Positions 46,615 to 55,616 of a stretch of DNA of 64,000 bases are shown here, one piece after another; position 1 is the stretch's first letter, and every line of letters begins with the position of its first letter. Made by a program: the position numbers and the translations under genes. The notes under the pieces are model-generated. The model had not been told where the DNA came from and made no database searches. It saw only the letters and a program-made list of their open reading frames with translations. The stretch spans positions 186,001-250,000 of the forward strand of contig NZ_FOGS01000005.1 of NCBI RefSeq assembly GCF_900111305.1. Direction: 5' to 3'. The stretch comes from Vreelandella subterranea. GTDB lineage: Bacteria; Pseudomonadota; Gammaproteobacteria; Pseudomonadales; Halomonadaceae.

Positions 46615-47031
46615 TCATGCAGATTGCTGTTGGCCAATTTCGCGCCATGCAGAGGCAATGTCCTCAAGCAGCCGCTCGGCTTCATCCAGGCTCGCTTCGT
46701 CATTGCGCAGATTAGCCGTCAACAACAGGCGTGCAATATAGCTGTACAAGGTGCCTAGCTGCTCTGCGATATCGCCGCCTTTCTCGCGGTCGAGTGCCGC
46801 CGCCAAGCCATTGTTGACGATATCGAGCGCTTTCGAAATGGACCGCCCCTTTTCAGCTGAGTTGTCCGATTGCATATGGATACGGGCTGCGCGAATAGCG
46901 GCTTGCGCGCCGTCGAACAACATAACGATCAGCTGATGGGGGTCAGCCGACATCACGCCGCTTTCAACGCCAACCCTTGCATACGCACTGGCTCCTCGAC
47001 CATAGGCGGCTGCACCGCGCGAGTATGTCAT
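46615..47031 (-). CDS. fliS: Flagellin export chaperone FliS
   Basis: Cytoplasmic chaperone that binds the flagellin C-terminus before export. 138 residues with the family segments AYARVGVESGVMSADPHQLIVMLFDG, IHMQSDNSAEKGRSISKALDIVNNGLAAAL (abridged: KGRSISKALDIV) and LGTLYSYIARLLLTANLRND. SD GAGGAG precedes the ATG. First gene of a sigma-28 unit (promoter 47124-47150); its leader contains a stable 10-bp hairpin close to the SD. FliD, which usually precedes fliS, is absent from the window. Confidence 0.95.
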   Translation of the reverse strand: MTYSRGAAAYGRGASAYARVGVESGVMSADPHQLIVMLFDGAQAAIRAARIHMQSDNSAEKGRSISKALDIVNNGLAAALDREKGGDIAEQLGTLYSYIARLLLTANLRNDEASLDEAERLLEDIASAWREIGQQQSA

Positions 47032-47050
47032 AGGTGATACTCCTCATCGC

Positions 47051-47074
47051 GTGGCGACCGGATGCGGTCGCCAC
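47051..47074 (-). other. Strong hairpin in the fliS leader
   Basis: GTGGCGACCG (47051-47060) and CGGTCGCCAC (47065-47074) are perfect copies around GATG on the plus strand, giving a 10-bp stem with four-base loop in the mRNA. It ends about 20 bases before the fliS start, just upstream of the SD. It could influence translation or mRNA stability; it lacks a U-tract. Confidence 0.6.
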
Positions 47075-47123
47075 TAAGCAAATTGCTGGCAAGCATATCG
47101 CTGTCAACGCCTGCCTTTAATGA

Positions 47124-47150
47124 TTATCGGCGAGTGACATAGCGACTTTA
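47124..47150 (-). promoter_or_regulatory. Sigma-28 (FliA) promoter for fliS-fliT-fliK2-fhlB
   Basis: Minus strand reads TAAAGTCG, 11 bases, GCCGATAA: a perfect -10 and six of eight in the -35, with exact spacing. It is 93 bases upstream of the fliS start. Confidence 0.9.
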
Positions 47151-47206
47151 ATGCTTCAAGGGGTTTTTCTTCGCCAGGTCTTCGCCCACTTCTACCAACG
47201 TCATCG

Positions 47207-48898
47207 CTATGTCGATACGGCCACTTCGCCAACCGGACGCCCCAGCTTCTCGACAACATTTCCGCGTATCGTCTCACCCAGATTATCGCGCATCGGCGCA
47301 CTCGCTGACGCCGCCAACTGCACCTCCGTGAGGTTACCCTGTTCATCAATACGCAACACCCACGCCAGCTGCTCACCGGAAAAGCGCACCAACGCACCGA
47401 CCGGCAAGGCCTTGAAATGTTCGACGTAACGCTTTATCCAATGAGGGTCAAACTGGTGGGAATGAGTCAACAGGTGGCGGTAAATCTGCTGCGCAGTTTT
47501 CGCGGGACGATCACTTCGGTCACGCCGCAGGGCTTCCGCGACACCCACGATGGCACTGGCCTTGGCAAGCTCGTTCAATGATTCTCCCGACACACCATCC
47601 GGGTAGCCGCTACCGTCCATGCGCTCGTTGATACCGCTGATCACGGCAGACGCAACGCCACGAGACAGCCACTGGCAACTGTCGAGTCGCTCTAACACAA
47701 GCGAAACGTGTTCGCTTAATGTCTGGCGGTGCGTCGCCTCGAAGTGAGCCGCCTTGAACAACACCTGAGGCACCAGCGCCTTGCCCAGATCATGAACCAG
47801 GCCGCTGGCCACGACAGCCTTGCGCACGTCACGAGGCATACCCGCGCCGACCAAATCCAGCAAGTGAACTGCCACGGCGATGCCATGACGGACCAGCAGC
47901 GGTTCGGGCGAAAGGCATCGACAAGCGAAAAGCAGCGATTCACGATCCTCTTCATGCAGATCCATCAGCCGATCGGCGTACAGGGAAAGCTGGCGCGAGT
48001 CGATATCACTGCCTTGCTGCAGCGCCAGCATCTGCCCATCAAGAAAGGCGGCAACCTTGACCAGGCGGCGGGCCATGGGGGTGGCATAGCGCTTCAGGTC
48101 GCGCCGCCCGACATGCTCGCCGGCGCCTACTCGACCAGCAGGCGAGGTAAACAGTGGCGATGGCTGGCGACCCTCCCGATCCTCCTTGGCATAACGGGCC
48201 GACTCGCGCTCGATCTCACAGACGAAATACCAGATCTGACGTTCCTGATCGGCACTGCAGGAACCGAAATAAAACCCGACGCGCAGCAAGTTTCGATCCG
48301 GGTCCGGTCGTTGATGGCGGCCCGAGGCCTGAATCGCAAAGTGGGTGCCGTCGGGAAATTCAAAGGCAATATCCAATGGCCCCTCAGCGGTTGCCAGCAT
48401 GCCGCTTGCCGTCATGGGCAGCTCCAGCTGACACCCCTGCTGGGACAAGTCGCGCAATTCGCCATGAATCGCCTCATGCCCGGGCATGCTGACGCTGGCA
48501 GCTACCGGCATACCGATGCGCAGTTCCGCACGAAACGCCTCGCGCCGCTGAAGCACGTCCAGGTACGCTGGATAATCACTGCAGCACAGAAAACGACCGC
48601 CAGAGCGGCGGGTTTCAGTCAACGACAGCAACGGCGTGCGCAGCACCTTTCCCTGCGTCTCCCCCACCAGATAAAAAGCCACCCCCTGCTGAAGGCGACC
48701 GAGCAGGTAATCTACCGACGAAAGGTCCAATACCAGCGTTTCGCCCGGATGCTGCTCCATCAGCACGACCGGCTCCGGCCGCCCACCATCATCCTCCAGG
48801 CAAAGCGACGCGCCGCCGCTTTCCACTAACGAATCCAACAGCGACGCTACCGCTACCGGGTTTTCGACTCGCTCATACTCTTCCTCAAGGGCCACCAT
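47207..48898 (-). CDS. PilZ-domain protein with degenerate HD-GYP domain
   Basis: 563 residues. The N-terminus has a YcgR-N-like beta domain (about 15-105), then PilZ with both c-di-GMP binding motifs: RxxxR (Arg119/Arg123 in QRREAFRAEL) and DxSxxG (DLSQQG, 150-155). A linker of about 60 residues leads to an HD-GYP-like domain (about 300-510). HD is intact (HDLGK, 369-373), but HHER reads INER (423-426) and the usual VxDxxDAL position reads VGVAEAL (451-457); DGSGYP is kept. It could be a c-di-GMP effector rather than a phosphodiesterase. It is transcribed toward fliS. PilZ-to-HD-GYP fusion is uncommon. Confidence 0.8.
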   Translation of the reverse strand: MVALEEEYERVENPVAVASLLDSLVESGGASLCLEDDGGRPEPVVLMEQHPGETLVLDLSSVDYLLGRLQQGVAFYLVGETQGKVLRTPLLSLTETRRSGGRFLCCSDYPAYLDVLQRREAFRAELRIGMPVAASVSMPGHEAIHGELRDLSQQGCQLELPMTASGMLATAEGPLDIAFEFPDGTHFAIQASGRHQRPDPDRNLLRVGFYFGSCSADQERQIWYFVCEIERESARYAKEDREGRQPSPLFTSPAGRVGAGEHVGRRDLKRYATPMARRLVKVAAFLDGQMLALQQGSDIDSRQLSLYADRLMDLHEEDRESLLFACRCLSPEPLLVRHGIAVAVHLLDLVGAGMPRDVRKAVVASGLVHDLGKALVPQVLFKAAHFEATHRQTLSEHVSLVLERLDSCQWLSRGVASAVISGINERMDGSGYPDGVSGESLNELAKASAIVGVAEALRRDRSDRPAKTAQQIYRHLLTHSHQFDPHWIKRYVEHFKALPVGALVRFSGEQLAWVLRIDEQGNLTEVQLAASASAPMRDNLGETIRGNVVEKLGRPVGEVAVST

Positions 48899-49222
48899 GC
48901 TCTCCTCACCTCTCCCATTGTCTCAACGGACTACGCGCAAAGCGCTACACGATACCAGAAGCTGACGACAACCAGGATGCGCCACTCTCACTCCATGCAA
49001 GGTTTCGCTTAGCGGCCATGCCAAACAGAGCAACAAAGTTAACTTTATCTACCAATACGGCCCAGTCGCCACTAAAGTTATCGTTAGTAGCGCCGATTAC
49101 TTTAGCGTAAGCACCAGAAAAAGGGCTCAAAAGCCGCTCAGACAAAGCCTCAGGCCAGCAGAACTCACCAACCAGCGTTGGCCACCAGGAGCAGACAAGA
49201 GAAAAACAGGGGAATACGCACG
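48899..49222. other. 324-base intergenic region between the PilZ/HD-GYP gene and flaG
   Basis: Divergent control region. It holds the GAGGAG SD of the PilZ gene near 48900 and the flaG sigma-28 promoter at 49073-49099. On the minus strand TAAAGTTA occurs near 49043-49050 but without a matching GCCGATAA at N11. No ORF or RNA gene was seen. Confidence 0.6.
49073..49099 (+). promoter_or_regulatory. Sigma-28 (FliA) promoter for flaG
   Basis: TAAAGTTA, 11 bases, GCCGATTA: seven of eight matches to each consensus element and exact spacing. It is 124 bases upstream of the flaG start, which allows a leader of about 115 bases. Confidence 0.88.
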
Positions 49223-49585
49223 ATGAATTCAACCAGCATTGACGCTATCAACCGTGTTCAGACAGCCCAGCTAAACACACTGTCGCCACGCCAGCGTCTT
49301 GACGATGTATTGGAAAACCTTCCTACGCCCGGAAGCCAACTCAGCGAGAATCAACAGACTGAACCCTCTGCCGGGGAGCTCGTCGAACCCATCCAACGCA
49401 TCAATGAGGTAATGCGAGAGCGAGGAATAGAGTTTGAGATCAGCGAGAATTCGTCGCAGATCATCGCCCGTGTCGTTGACCGTGATTCGGGCGATGTGAT
49501 TCGCCAGATTCCTGCCGAGGAAGTCATCCGCATTGCCGAACAGCTGCAAGACATGCGCGGCCGGTTCGTCTCACTGGAAGCTTGA
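49223..49585 (+). CDS. flaG: FlaG family flagellar protein
   Basis: 120 residues from ATG 49223 (AGGGGA upstream; a longer frame to 49178 is in frame but falls in the leader). The C-terminal two thirds fit FlaG: LVEPIQRINEVMRERGIEFEI, then VVDRDSGDVIRQIPAEEVIRIAEQL. FlaG influences filament length in polar flagellates. It normally precedes fliD; here it stands alone, opposite fliE. A sigma-28 promoter drives it. Confidence 0.9.
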   Translation: MNSTSIDAINRVQTAQLNTLSPRQRLDDVLENLPTPGSQLSENQQTEPSAGELVEPIQRINEVMRERGIEFEISENSSQIIARVVDRDSGDVIRQIPAEEVIRIAEQLQDMRGRFVSLEA

Positions 49586-49657
49586 ACCACTGGCACGGAA
49601 ACCCGCAACCAGCAAACGCAGTATAAGGCATAGCACAGGTAATTAGTGCCTACGGGG

Positions 49658-49987
49658 TTACACCTGCATGTTCATGACATCGCGGTAGGCAGACACCAGG
49701 CGATTACGCACCTGTAACCCCATCTGAGAAGCAACGCTCGCCTTCTGCATATCAATCATGACATCCGCCAATTCGAGGTTAGGGTCTCCTGCCTGAAATG
49801 CTTTCGCCTTGTTGTCGGCATCCAGCTTTAGCTGGTTGATGCGTTGAATGGACGCCTGCAGCTCACCACCAAAACCGCCATGTCCTGCGGACTGGACAAG
49901 TGCGCCGCCTTGCACTGGCTGATTGGCCGCCTGGCTGGCCAACCCCTGCATCTGCTGCAGCGTTGCCTGTATTGCAGGAGTACTCAT
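49658..49987 (-). CDS. fliE: Flagellar hook-basal body junction protein FliE
   Basis: 109-residue rod/MS-ring junction protein with the family end AFQAGDPNLELADVMIDMQKASVASQMGLQVRNRLVSAYRDVMNMQV (abridged: LELADVMIDMQKASV). It is divergent from fliF; this is the usual enterobacterial arrangement. The 255-base fliE-fliF gap should contain class II FlhDC-dependent promoters for both, but I could not identify an FlhDC box with confidence. Confidence 0.96.
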   Translation of the reverse strand: MSTPAIQATLQQMQGLASQAANQPVQGGALVQSAGHGGFGGELQASIQRINQLKLDADNKAKAFQAGDPNLELADVMIDMQKASVASQMGLQVRNRLVSAYRDVMNMQV

Positions 49988-50242
49988 GTTGTCGCCTCGA
50001 TCAGTAAAATGGCCGAACGCATGAAGCCTATCACCAGTATGACAAAGCTCATACGGACAATTACGTGCAAAAAGCCAGGCTTTTCGTTCCTTTATGGTTG
50101 CCTCGCCACCGGATAATGGCGTTCATCATAATTACGCCTCATATTTTCGGCGGATAACCGCAATTGACGGAATTTAGCCTATGCCTTCTATGGTGATGTG
50201 CCTGGGCAGCTGCCTGTTTTGCCTGTCCCAAGGGAGGGATTC

Positions 50243-51994
50243 ATGAGCGAAGCGGGTGCTGCGGCGGGCCGTCAGACGAACACCACCACGCCCTCTGCTC
50301 GTGAAGGCGCTGGTAGTGATAACGCGAAAACTTCCTTTGCTGACCGCGTGCTATCTCAGCTGCGTGGTAATCCCCTTGTCGCGCTACTGGTAGCTGGCGC
50401 CGCGACCATTGCCGTGATTGCCGTCCTTATGATGTGGGCAAGCAGTCCCGACTATCGCGTGCTGTACAACAATCTTGATGAGGCAGACGGCGGTCGCATC
50501 ATTACCGAACTTGACAGTCGCGGTGTGCCCTACCGGTTCAGCGACAACGGTCAAGCGATAATGGTTCCTGGCAACCAGGTGCACTCTCTGCGCCTCAACC
50601 TTGCTGAACAGGGCTTGCCCCGAGGGGGCAACGTTGGCCTGGAACTCATGGACGACCAGGCGTTCGGGATCAGTCAGTTTGCCGAGCAGGTCAATTACCA
50701 GCGGGGACTGGAAGGCGAGCTAAGTCGTTCCATTGAGTCATTGGGGCCTGTAGAAAGCGTTCGCGTTCACCTATCGATGGCCAAGCCATCGGTGTTTATT
50801 CGCGACCGGGAGCCCGCGAAGGCGTCGATAGTGCTGACCCTGTTGCCAGGGCGCGTGCTCGGCGACGGTCAGGTCAGCGCCATCGTCCATATGGTATCGA
50901 GCAGCGTGCCGGAACTGGCACCCGAAGATGTCTCCGTGGTCGACCAAAACGGCCGCTTACTGTCGGCAGACACCGGCGGCAGTAACGACCTTGATGGAAG
51001 CCAACTGGCGTATCTAGCTGAGGTCGAGCGTTCTTATCAGCAGCGTATCGAGCATATCCTGATACCGATTCTCGGCGAAGAAAACGTACGCGCCCAGGTT
51101 GCTGCGCAGGTGGACTTCTCCCGCCGGGAGGAAACGTCTGAACGCTATGGCCCTAATCAGCCGCCTAATGAAGCCGCCGTTCGCAGCCGCCAATTAAGCT
51201 TGTCCTATGACGGTGAAAATCTACTGGGTACCGGCATTCCTGGTGCCCTCAGCAACACACCGCCTGGCACAGCACCGTCCCCCATCAATCAGCCTGACGG
51301 TGAAGGTGACACAGACGGCGAAGAACCCCCTGAGGATGCCCTTCGCAACCTGCAGCAGGACGACGTCGTCAATTACGAAGTTGACCGCAGCATTGAACAC
51401 ATTCAACACCGGCTGGGGCGCGTTGAGCGCCTGACGGCAGCGGTTGTGGTCAACTACCGTGACACCATCAACGAAGAAGGTGAGCCAGAGCAGGTCCCCC
51501 TATCGAATGAGGAGGTGCAACAGATCGAGCGCCTGGTGCGCCAGTCGATGGGCTTCTCCGAAGCGCGCGGTGATGCCATTGATGTAGTCAACACCCCGTT
51601 TGTCGATATCAGAGAAGAGGCGGGCGACACCCCGGAATGGTGGCAACGCCGGGACACCCTGGAGCTGGCTGGGCAACTCGGTCGCTACCTACTGGTAGCA
51701 CTTGCCGCCCTGCTGCTGTACCTACTGATTCTAAGGCCGCTTATCAAGCGCTATACCGCATCGCCTGTCATGGCGACAGCCGCGCCTGGTGGAGGCGTTC
51801 AGGCCAGTGTTGGGGATGATGAAGATGAGTCGGTGGAAAACGAGGAAGACACCGACGAGACGTACCAAAAGCCGAAACGCCGACGCAAGACATCGCTGTA
51901 CGAGCACAACCTCAACGACCTGCGTGAGATGGCGCAAGAGGACCCTCGCATGGTAGCGATGATCGTGCGCAGCTGGATGAATGCCAATGAGTAA
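50243..51994 (+). CDS. fliF: Flagellar MS-ring protein FliF
   Basis: Inner-membrane ring of the basal body, 583 residues from ATG 50243 (AAGGGAGGG four bases upstream; a GTG at 50198 is in frame but less likely). TM1 is LVALLVAGAATIAVIAVLMMW; ring-building motif YRVLYNNLDEADGGRII; TM2 is YLLVALAALLLYLLILRPL; the C-terminal tail binds FliG. TTGACG at 50164-50169 could be a -35. Overlaps fliG by 14 bases. Confidence 0.96.
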   Translation: MSEAGAAAGRQTNTTTPSAREGAGSDNAKTSFADRVLSQLRGNPLVALLVAGAATIAVIAVLMMWASSPDYRVLYNNLDEADGGRIITELDSRGVPYRFSDNGQAIMVPGNQVHSLRLNLAEQGLPRGGNVGLELMDDQAFGISQFAEQVNYQRGLEGELSRSIESLGPVESVRVHLSMAKPSVFIRDREPAKASIVLTLLPGRVLGDGQVSAIVHMVSSSVPELAPEDVSVVDQNGRLLSADTGGSNDLDGSQLAYLAEVERSYQQRIEHILIPILGEENVRAQVAAQVDFSRREETSERYGPNQPPNEAAVRSRQLSLSYDGENLLGTGIPGALSNTPPGTAPSPINQPDGEGDTDGEEPPEDALRNLQQDDVVNYEVDRSIEHIQHRLGRVERLTAAVVVNYRDTINEEGEPEQVPLSNEEVQQIERLVRQSMGFSEARGDAIDVVNTPFVDIREEAGDTPEWWQRRDTLELAGQLGRYLLVALAALLLYLLILRPLIKRYTASPVMATAAPGGGVQASVGDDEDESVENEEDTDETYQKPKRRRKTSLYEHNLNDLREMAQEDPRMVAMIVRSWMNANE

Positions 51995-52994
51995 TGTAGT
52001 TGCCAATATGGGCGGCGCCCGCAAGAGCGCCATCCTGTTACTCGCCCTGGACGAGGACAGCGCCGCTGAAGTATTCAAGTTCATGAATGCGTCAGAGGTT
52101 CAGGAAATCAGCATGGAAATGACCCGCCTTCAGCAGGTCTCCCATGAGGACATGAAGGCGGTGCTCGAAGCTTTCCATAAAGAGACGGAAGAATTTGTCG
52201 CCCTTAACCTTAACTCCAGCGAGCATATTCGTTCGGTACTCACCAAGGCGTTGGGCAATGACCGCGCTTCCAGCCTGATTGAAGACATCCTTGAAAGCAG
52301 CGCAGAAACGTCAGGTATCGACTCGCTCAACCTGATGGAAGCGTCGATGGTCGCCGAGCTCATCCGCGATGAGCACCCGCAGATCATTGCCACTATCCTG
52401 GTCCACCTGGAACGTCACCAGGCGTCCGATGTACTCGAGCTCTTTGAAGAGAAGCAGCGCAACGACGTGGTGCTGCGTATCGCGACCTTCAGCGGCGTTC
52501 AGCCGGCGGCCCTGCAGGAATTGACCGAGGTACTGTCCGGCATGCTCGACGGTCAGAACCTCAAACGCAGCAAGATGGGCGGCGTGAGAACGGCGGCGGA
52601 AATTCTCAACCTGATGAATTCGTCGCAGGAAGAAACCGCCATCGAAACCGTGCGTTCGCACAGCGAAGACCTGGCACAAAAGATTATCGACGAGATGTTC
52701 CTGTTCGAGAACCTGCTCGACCTGGACAACCGCGCCATCCAGATGGTCCTGCAGGAAGTCGAGACCAACTCACTGGTAGTCGCCCTCAAAGGTGCCCAGG
52801 ACGCTCTGGTGGACAAGTTCTTGCGCAACATGTCCCAACGTGCTGCCGACCTGGTCCGCGAGGACATGGAAGCCCGTGGGCCCATTCGCGTGTCTCAGGT
52901 TGAAGCCGAGCAGAAGACAGTGCTCCAGGTAGTCCGCCGCCTGGCGGATTCGGGTGAAATCGTCCTGGCAGGAGGAGATGACGAGTATGTCTGA
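51981..52994 (+). CDS. fliG: Flagellar switch protein FliG
   Basis: Torque-generating rotor protein, 337 residues. Start ATG 51981 or 51987; both overlap the fliF tail. N-terminal AILLLALDEDSAAEVFKFM, middle-domain EHPQIIATILVHLERHQASDVLELF, and C-terminal charged ridge region with MVLQEVETNSLVVALKGA. Class II gene downstream of fliF. Overlaps fliH by eight bases. Confidence 0.97.
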   Translation: MPMSNVVANMGGARKSAILLLALDEDSAAEVFKFMNASEVQEISMEMTRLQQVSHEDMKAVLEAFHKETEEFVALNLNSSEHIRSVLTKALGNDRASSLIEDILESSAETSGIDSLNLMEASMVAELIRDEHPQIIATILVHLERHQASDVLELFEEKQRNDVVLRIATFSGVQPAALQELTEVLSGMLDGQNLKRSKMGGVRTAAEILNLMNSSQEETAIETVRSHSEDLAQKIIDEMFLFENLLDLDNRAIQMVLQEVETNSLVVALKGAQDALVDKFLRNMSQRAADLVREDMEARGPIRVSQVEAEQKTVLQVVRRLADSGEIVLAGGDDEYV

Positions 52995-53754
52995 GGCCCA
53001 ATCGCCACAGTTCGACCGTCACCAACAGTGGCGGCGCTGGCAGATGGATGAACTCATGCGCCCGAACAGCGCTGACGAAAATGCAGCGCCAGCGTCAGCA
53101 TCGTCCAACCAGCGCAAGATTGACGCCGCTCAGAAGGCTGCCAAGGAGGCACAGCGTCGAGAAGAGCAGGCGCGCCAGGAAGAATACGATAAGCTTCGCG
53201 AGCAAGCCGAAGCGGATGGTTATCAGGCAGGCTTCGCCCGCGGTCATGAAGAGGGCTTTGCAAAAGGCCTTGAGGAAGGCCGCCAGCAGGCTGAACAGGA
53301 ACTCGCTCAGCAAACGAAAGACACCCTGGTACCGCTTGGTAACCTTGCCAAGCAGTTCTCGGACGCACTCACGCAAATTGATGACGCCATTGCTCATGAC
53401 CTGGTGGCGCTGGCCACAACGACAGGCAAGCAGCTGGCTGTCGAAGCGCTGAATGAAACGCCCGAGCGTATCTTGACACTGGTACGCGAGCTACTGCATA
53501 CCGACCCCCCGCTTGTCGGCCAGCAGCGGCTTTGGTTAAACCCCGATGACCACGCGATTGTCGAAGAGCACCTCGGGGTTGAGCTTGAAGCCGCCAACTG
53601 GCAACTCCAGCCTGATGACCAACTGGCCCGGGGCGGGTGCCGTGTGACCAGCGCCCAAGGCGAGCTCGATGCCACCTTTGAGAGCCGCTGGCAGGCCGTG
53701 CAGGCTCAGGAACGCAAGCGCCAATCAAATTCATCCAAGTCGTCGACGTCATAG
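52987..53754 (+). CDS. fliH: Flagellar export regulator FliH
   Basis: Stator-like regulator of the FliI ATPase. 255 residues from ATG 52987 with AGGAGG at 52970-52976; upstream in-frame ATGs are too close to or ahead of that SD. Central Glu/Gln/Lys/Arg-rich coiled-coil (about 30-120) with repeating GxxxG-like [19 protein letters not shown], then the C-terminal FliI-binding domain ([22 protein letters not shown]). Overlaps fliG by eight bases and is followed by fliI after eight. Confidence 0.94.
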   Translation: MSEAQSPQFDRHQQWRRWQMDELMRPNSADENAAPASASSNQRKIDAAQKAAKEAQRREEQARQEEYDKLREQAEADGYQAGFARGHEEGFAKGLEEGRQQAEQELAQQTKDTLVPLGNLAKQFSDALTQIDDAIAHDLVALATTTGKQLAVEALNETPERILTLVRELLHTDPPLVGQQRLWLNPDDHAIVEEHLGVELEAANWQLQPDDQLARGGCRVTSAQGELDATFESRWQAVQAQERKRQSNSSKSSTS

Positions 53755-53762
53755 GGGCTGCC

Positions 53763-55148
53763 ATGACCACTTCCTGCCCCCACCAATTCCGCTGGCAAAA
53801 AGCCATCCGCCGCACCACGCAGCGGGTCAATGCGTTGCCGCGGGTGGGCACCAGTGGTCGCGTCGTGCGGGCAACCGGGATGGTCGTCGAGGTGGTCGGA
53901 CTTCGCGTCGCGGTCGGCAGCGCCTGCAGAATCGAGCTGCCCAAAAGCGATGTCCATCATGATCAGCCTTATGCCGAAGCCGAAGTCGTGGGGTTCGCTG
54001 GGGATAAGCTCTACCTGATGCCACTCGAGCAAATCTCAGGCCTGATGCCCGGTGCCCGCGTATCACCGCTGAGCGACGGCAGCGGCCACAGTGCAAGACG
54101 CTTCCCTATCGGCGAGGAACTGCTGGGTCGCGTACTTGACGGCAACGGCAACCCACTCGATGACCGTGAGCACCTGGAGGATACGGCCCGCGCCACCCTG
54201 GACACACCACCCCTTAACCCGCTATCCCGGGCGCCCATCGAGTCCCAGATCGATGTCGGTATCCGCTCGATTAACGCACTGCTGAGCGTCGGCCGGGGTC
54301 AACGCATGGGGCTTTTCGCGGGGTCGGGGGTCGGTAAATCGGTACTCTTGGGCATGATGGCACGCTACACCAAGGCGGATGTCATTGTGGTAGGCCTTAT
54401 CGGCGAACGTGGCCGTGAGGTACAGGATTTCATCGACAACATTCTTGGCCCCGAAGGCCGGCGTCGTGCCGTGGTCGTCGCCGCGCCGGCCGACACGTCC
54501 CCCCTGCAGCGCCTCCAGGGGGCTGCCTACGCCACGCGGCTGGCCGAAGGGTTCCGCGATGAAGGCCGCAATGTGCTGCTGATCATGGATTCCTTGACGC
54601 GCTTTGCCATGGCCCAGCGCGAAATTGCCCTGGCCATTGGCGAACCTCCGGCCACCAAAGGGTATCCGCCGTCGGTATTTGCCAAGCTGCCCAGTCTGGT
54701 GGAGCGGGCAGGGAATGCGGAACGGGGCGGCGGTTCGATTACCGCGTTTTACACTGTCCTGACCGAGGGTGACGATCAGCAGGATCCGATCGCGGATTCC
54801 GCCCGGGCAATTCTCGATGGCCATATTGTCCTCTCCCGCACCTTGGCTGAAGCGGGGCACTATCCGGCTATCGATATTGAAGCCTCCATCAGCCGCGCAA
54901 TGACCGCGATCACCGACGAAGCCCAGCAGCGCCAGTCGCGTGTCTTCAAGCAGTATTTCTCACGTTATCAGCGTAATCGCGACCTGATTAGCGTCGGGGC
55001 CTACTCACCCGGCCACGACCCTCAGCTCGACGAGGCGGTGAAGCGTTTTCCCGAACTTGAGCACTTTTTGCAGCAGAACATTAACGAAAGCGCCACTATC
55101 GACGCGTCCCGACAAGCCCTGAATGCCCTGGTTGGAGAGTCCGCATGA
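53763..55148 (+). CDS. fliI: Flagellar export ATPase FliI
   Basis: Hexameric ATPase that assists type III export, 461 residues. Walker A is [15 protein letters not shown], Walker [17 protein letters not shown], followed by the family [16 protein letters not shown] and [13 protein letters not shown] stretches. Length matches E. coli FliI (457). Overlaps fliJ by four bases. Confidence 0.98.
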   Translation: MTTSCPHQFRWQKAIRRTTQRVNALPRVGTSGRVVRATGMVVEVVGLRVAVGSACRIELPKSDVHHDQPYAEAEVVGFAGDKLYLMPLEQISGLMPGARVSPLSDGSGHSARRFPIGEELLGRVLDGNGNPLDDREHLEDTARATLDTPPLNPLSRAPIESQIDVGIRSINALLSVGRGQRMGLFAGSGVGKSVLLGMMARYTKADVIVVGLIGERGREVQDFIDNILGPEGRRRAVVVAAPADTSPLQRLQGAAYATRLAEGFRDEGRNVLLIMDSLTRFAMAQREIALAIGEPPATKGYPPSVFAKLPSLVERAGNAERGGGSITAFYTVLTEGDDQQDPIADSARAILDGHIVLSRTLAEAGHYPAIDIEASISRAMTAITDEAQQRQSRVFKQYFSRYQRNRDLISVGAYSPGHDPQLDEAVKRFPELEHFLQQNINESATIDASRQALNALVGESA

Positions 55149-55597
55149 GCCGAACGCAACTTGAGATGCTTGCCGACTTGGCCCGCGAAGCCCGCGACCA
55201 GGCGGGCATTGCCCTGGCCCAGGAACGGCAGGGCGAACAACAGACAACCGCTCAATTGAATTCGCTCAAACGCTACCGCGCAGAGTACGCCGAGCGTTTG
55301 CAACGGGCAATGCGCGACGGCATTGACCCGGCTACCATGTATAACTACCAGCAGTTTCTGGGCTCACTGGATGCGGCACTGGAGCGCGCTCGCCATACGC
55401 TGGCGGCACAGCAGAAACGCGTGGAAAAACGTCAACAACATTGGCAACAAGAGCAGCGTAAGCTGTCTTCCTACGATACACTGACCTCACGACGGCTAGT
55501 GGAAGAACACCGACGCCTTGAGCGTTATGAACAGAAAACCAATGACGACTTGGTGACTAGCCGTTTGGCTCGCCAACGTAATGAGACGCCGCAGTAG
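55145..55597 (+). CDS. fliJ: Flagellar export chaperone FliJ
   Basis: 150-residue coiled-coil that links FliI to FlhA. Nearly all helix, with heptad-like [20 protein letters not shown] and [16 protein letters not shown]. Position after fliI with four-base overlap and length support the call more than sequence identity does. fliK starts 19 bases downstream. Confidence 0.9.
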   Translation: MSRTQLEMLADLAREARDQAGIALAQERQGEQQTTAQLNSLKRYRAEYAERLQRAMRDGIDPATMYNYQQFLGSLDAALERARHTLAAQQKRVEKRQQHWQQEQRKLSSYDTLTSRRLVEEHRRLERYEQKTNDDLVTSRLARQRNETPQ

Positions 55598-55616
55598 CGG
55601 TGCCAGGGAACTGAGC

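Noticed and set aside
50070..50084. AAAAGCC-A-GGCTTTT palindrome upstream of fliF as a terminator
   Set aside because: The one-base loop cannot form a normal hairpin, and it lies in a divergent promoter region; it may be an operator but no evidence was seen.
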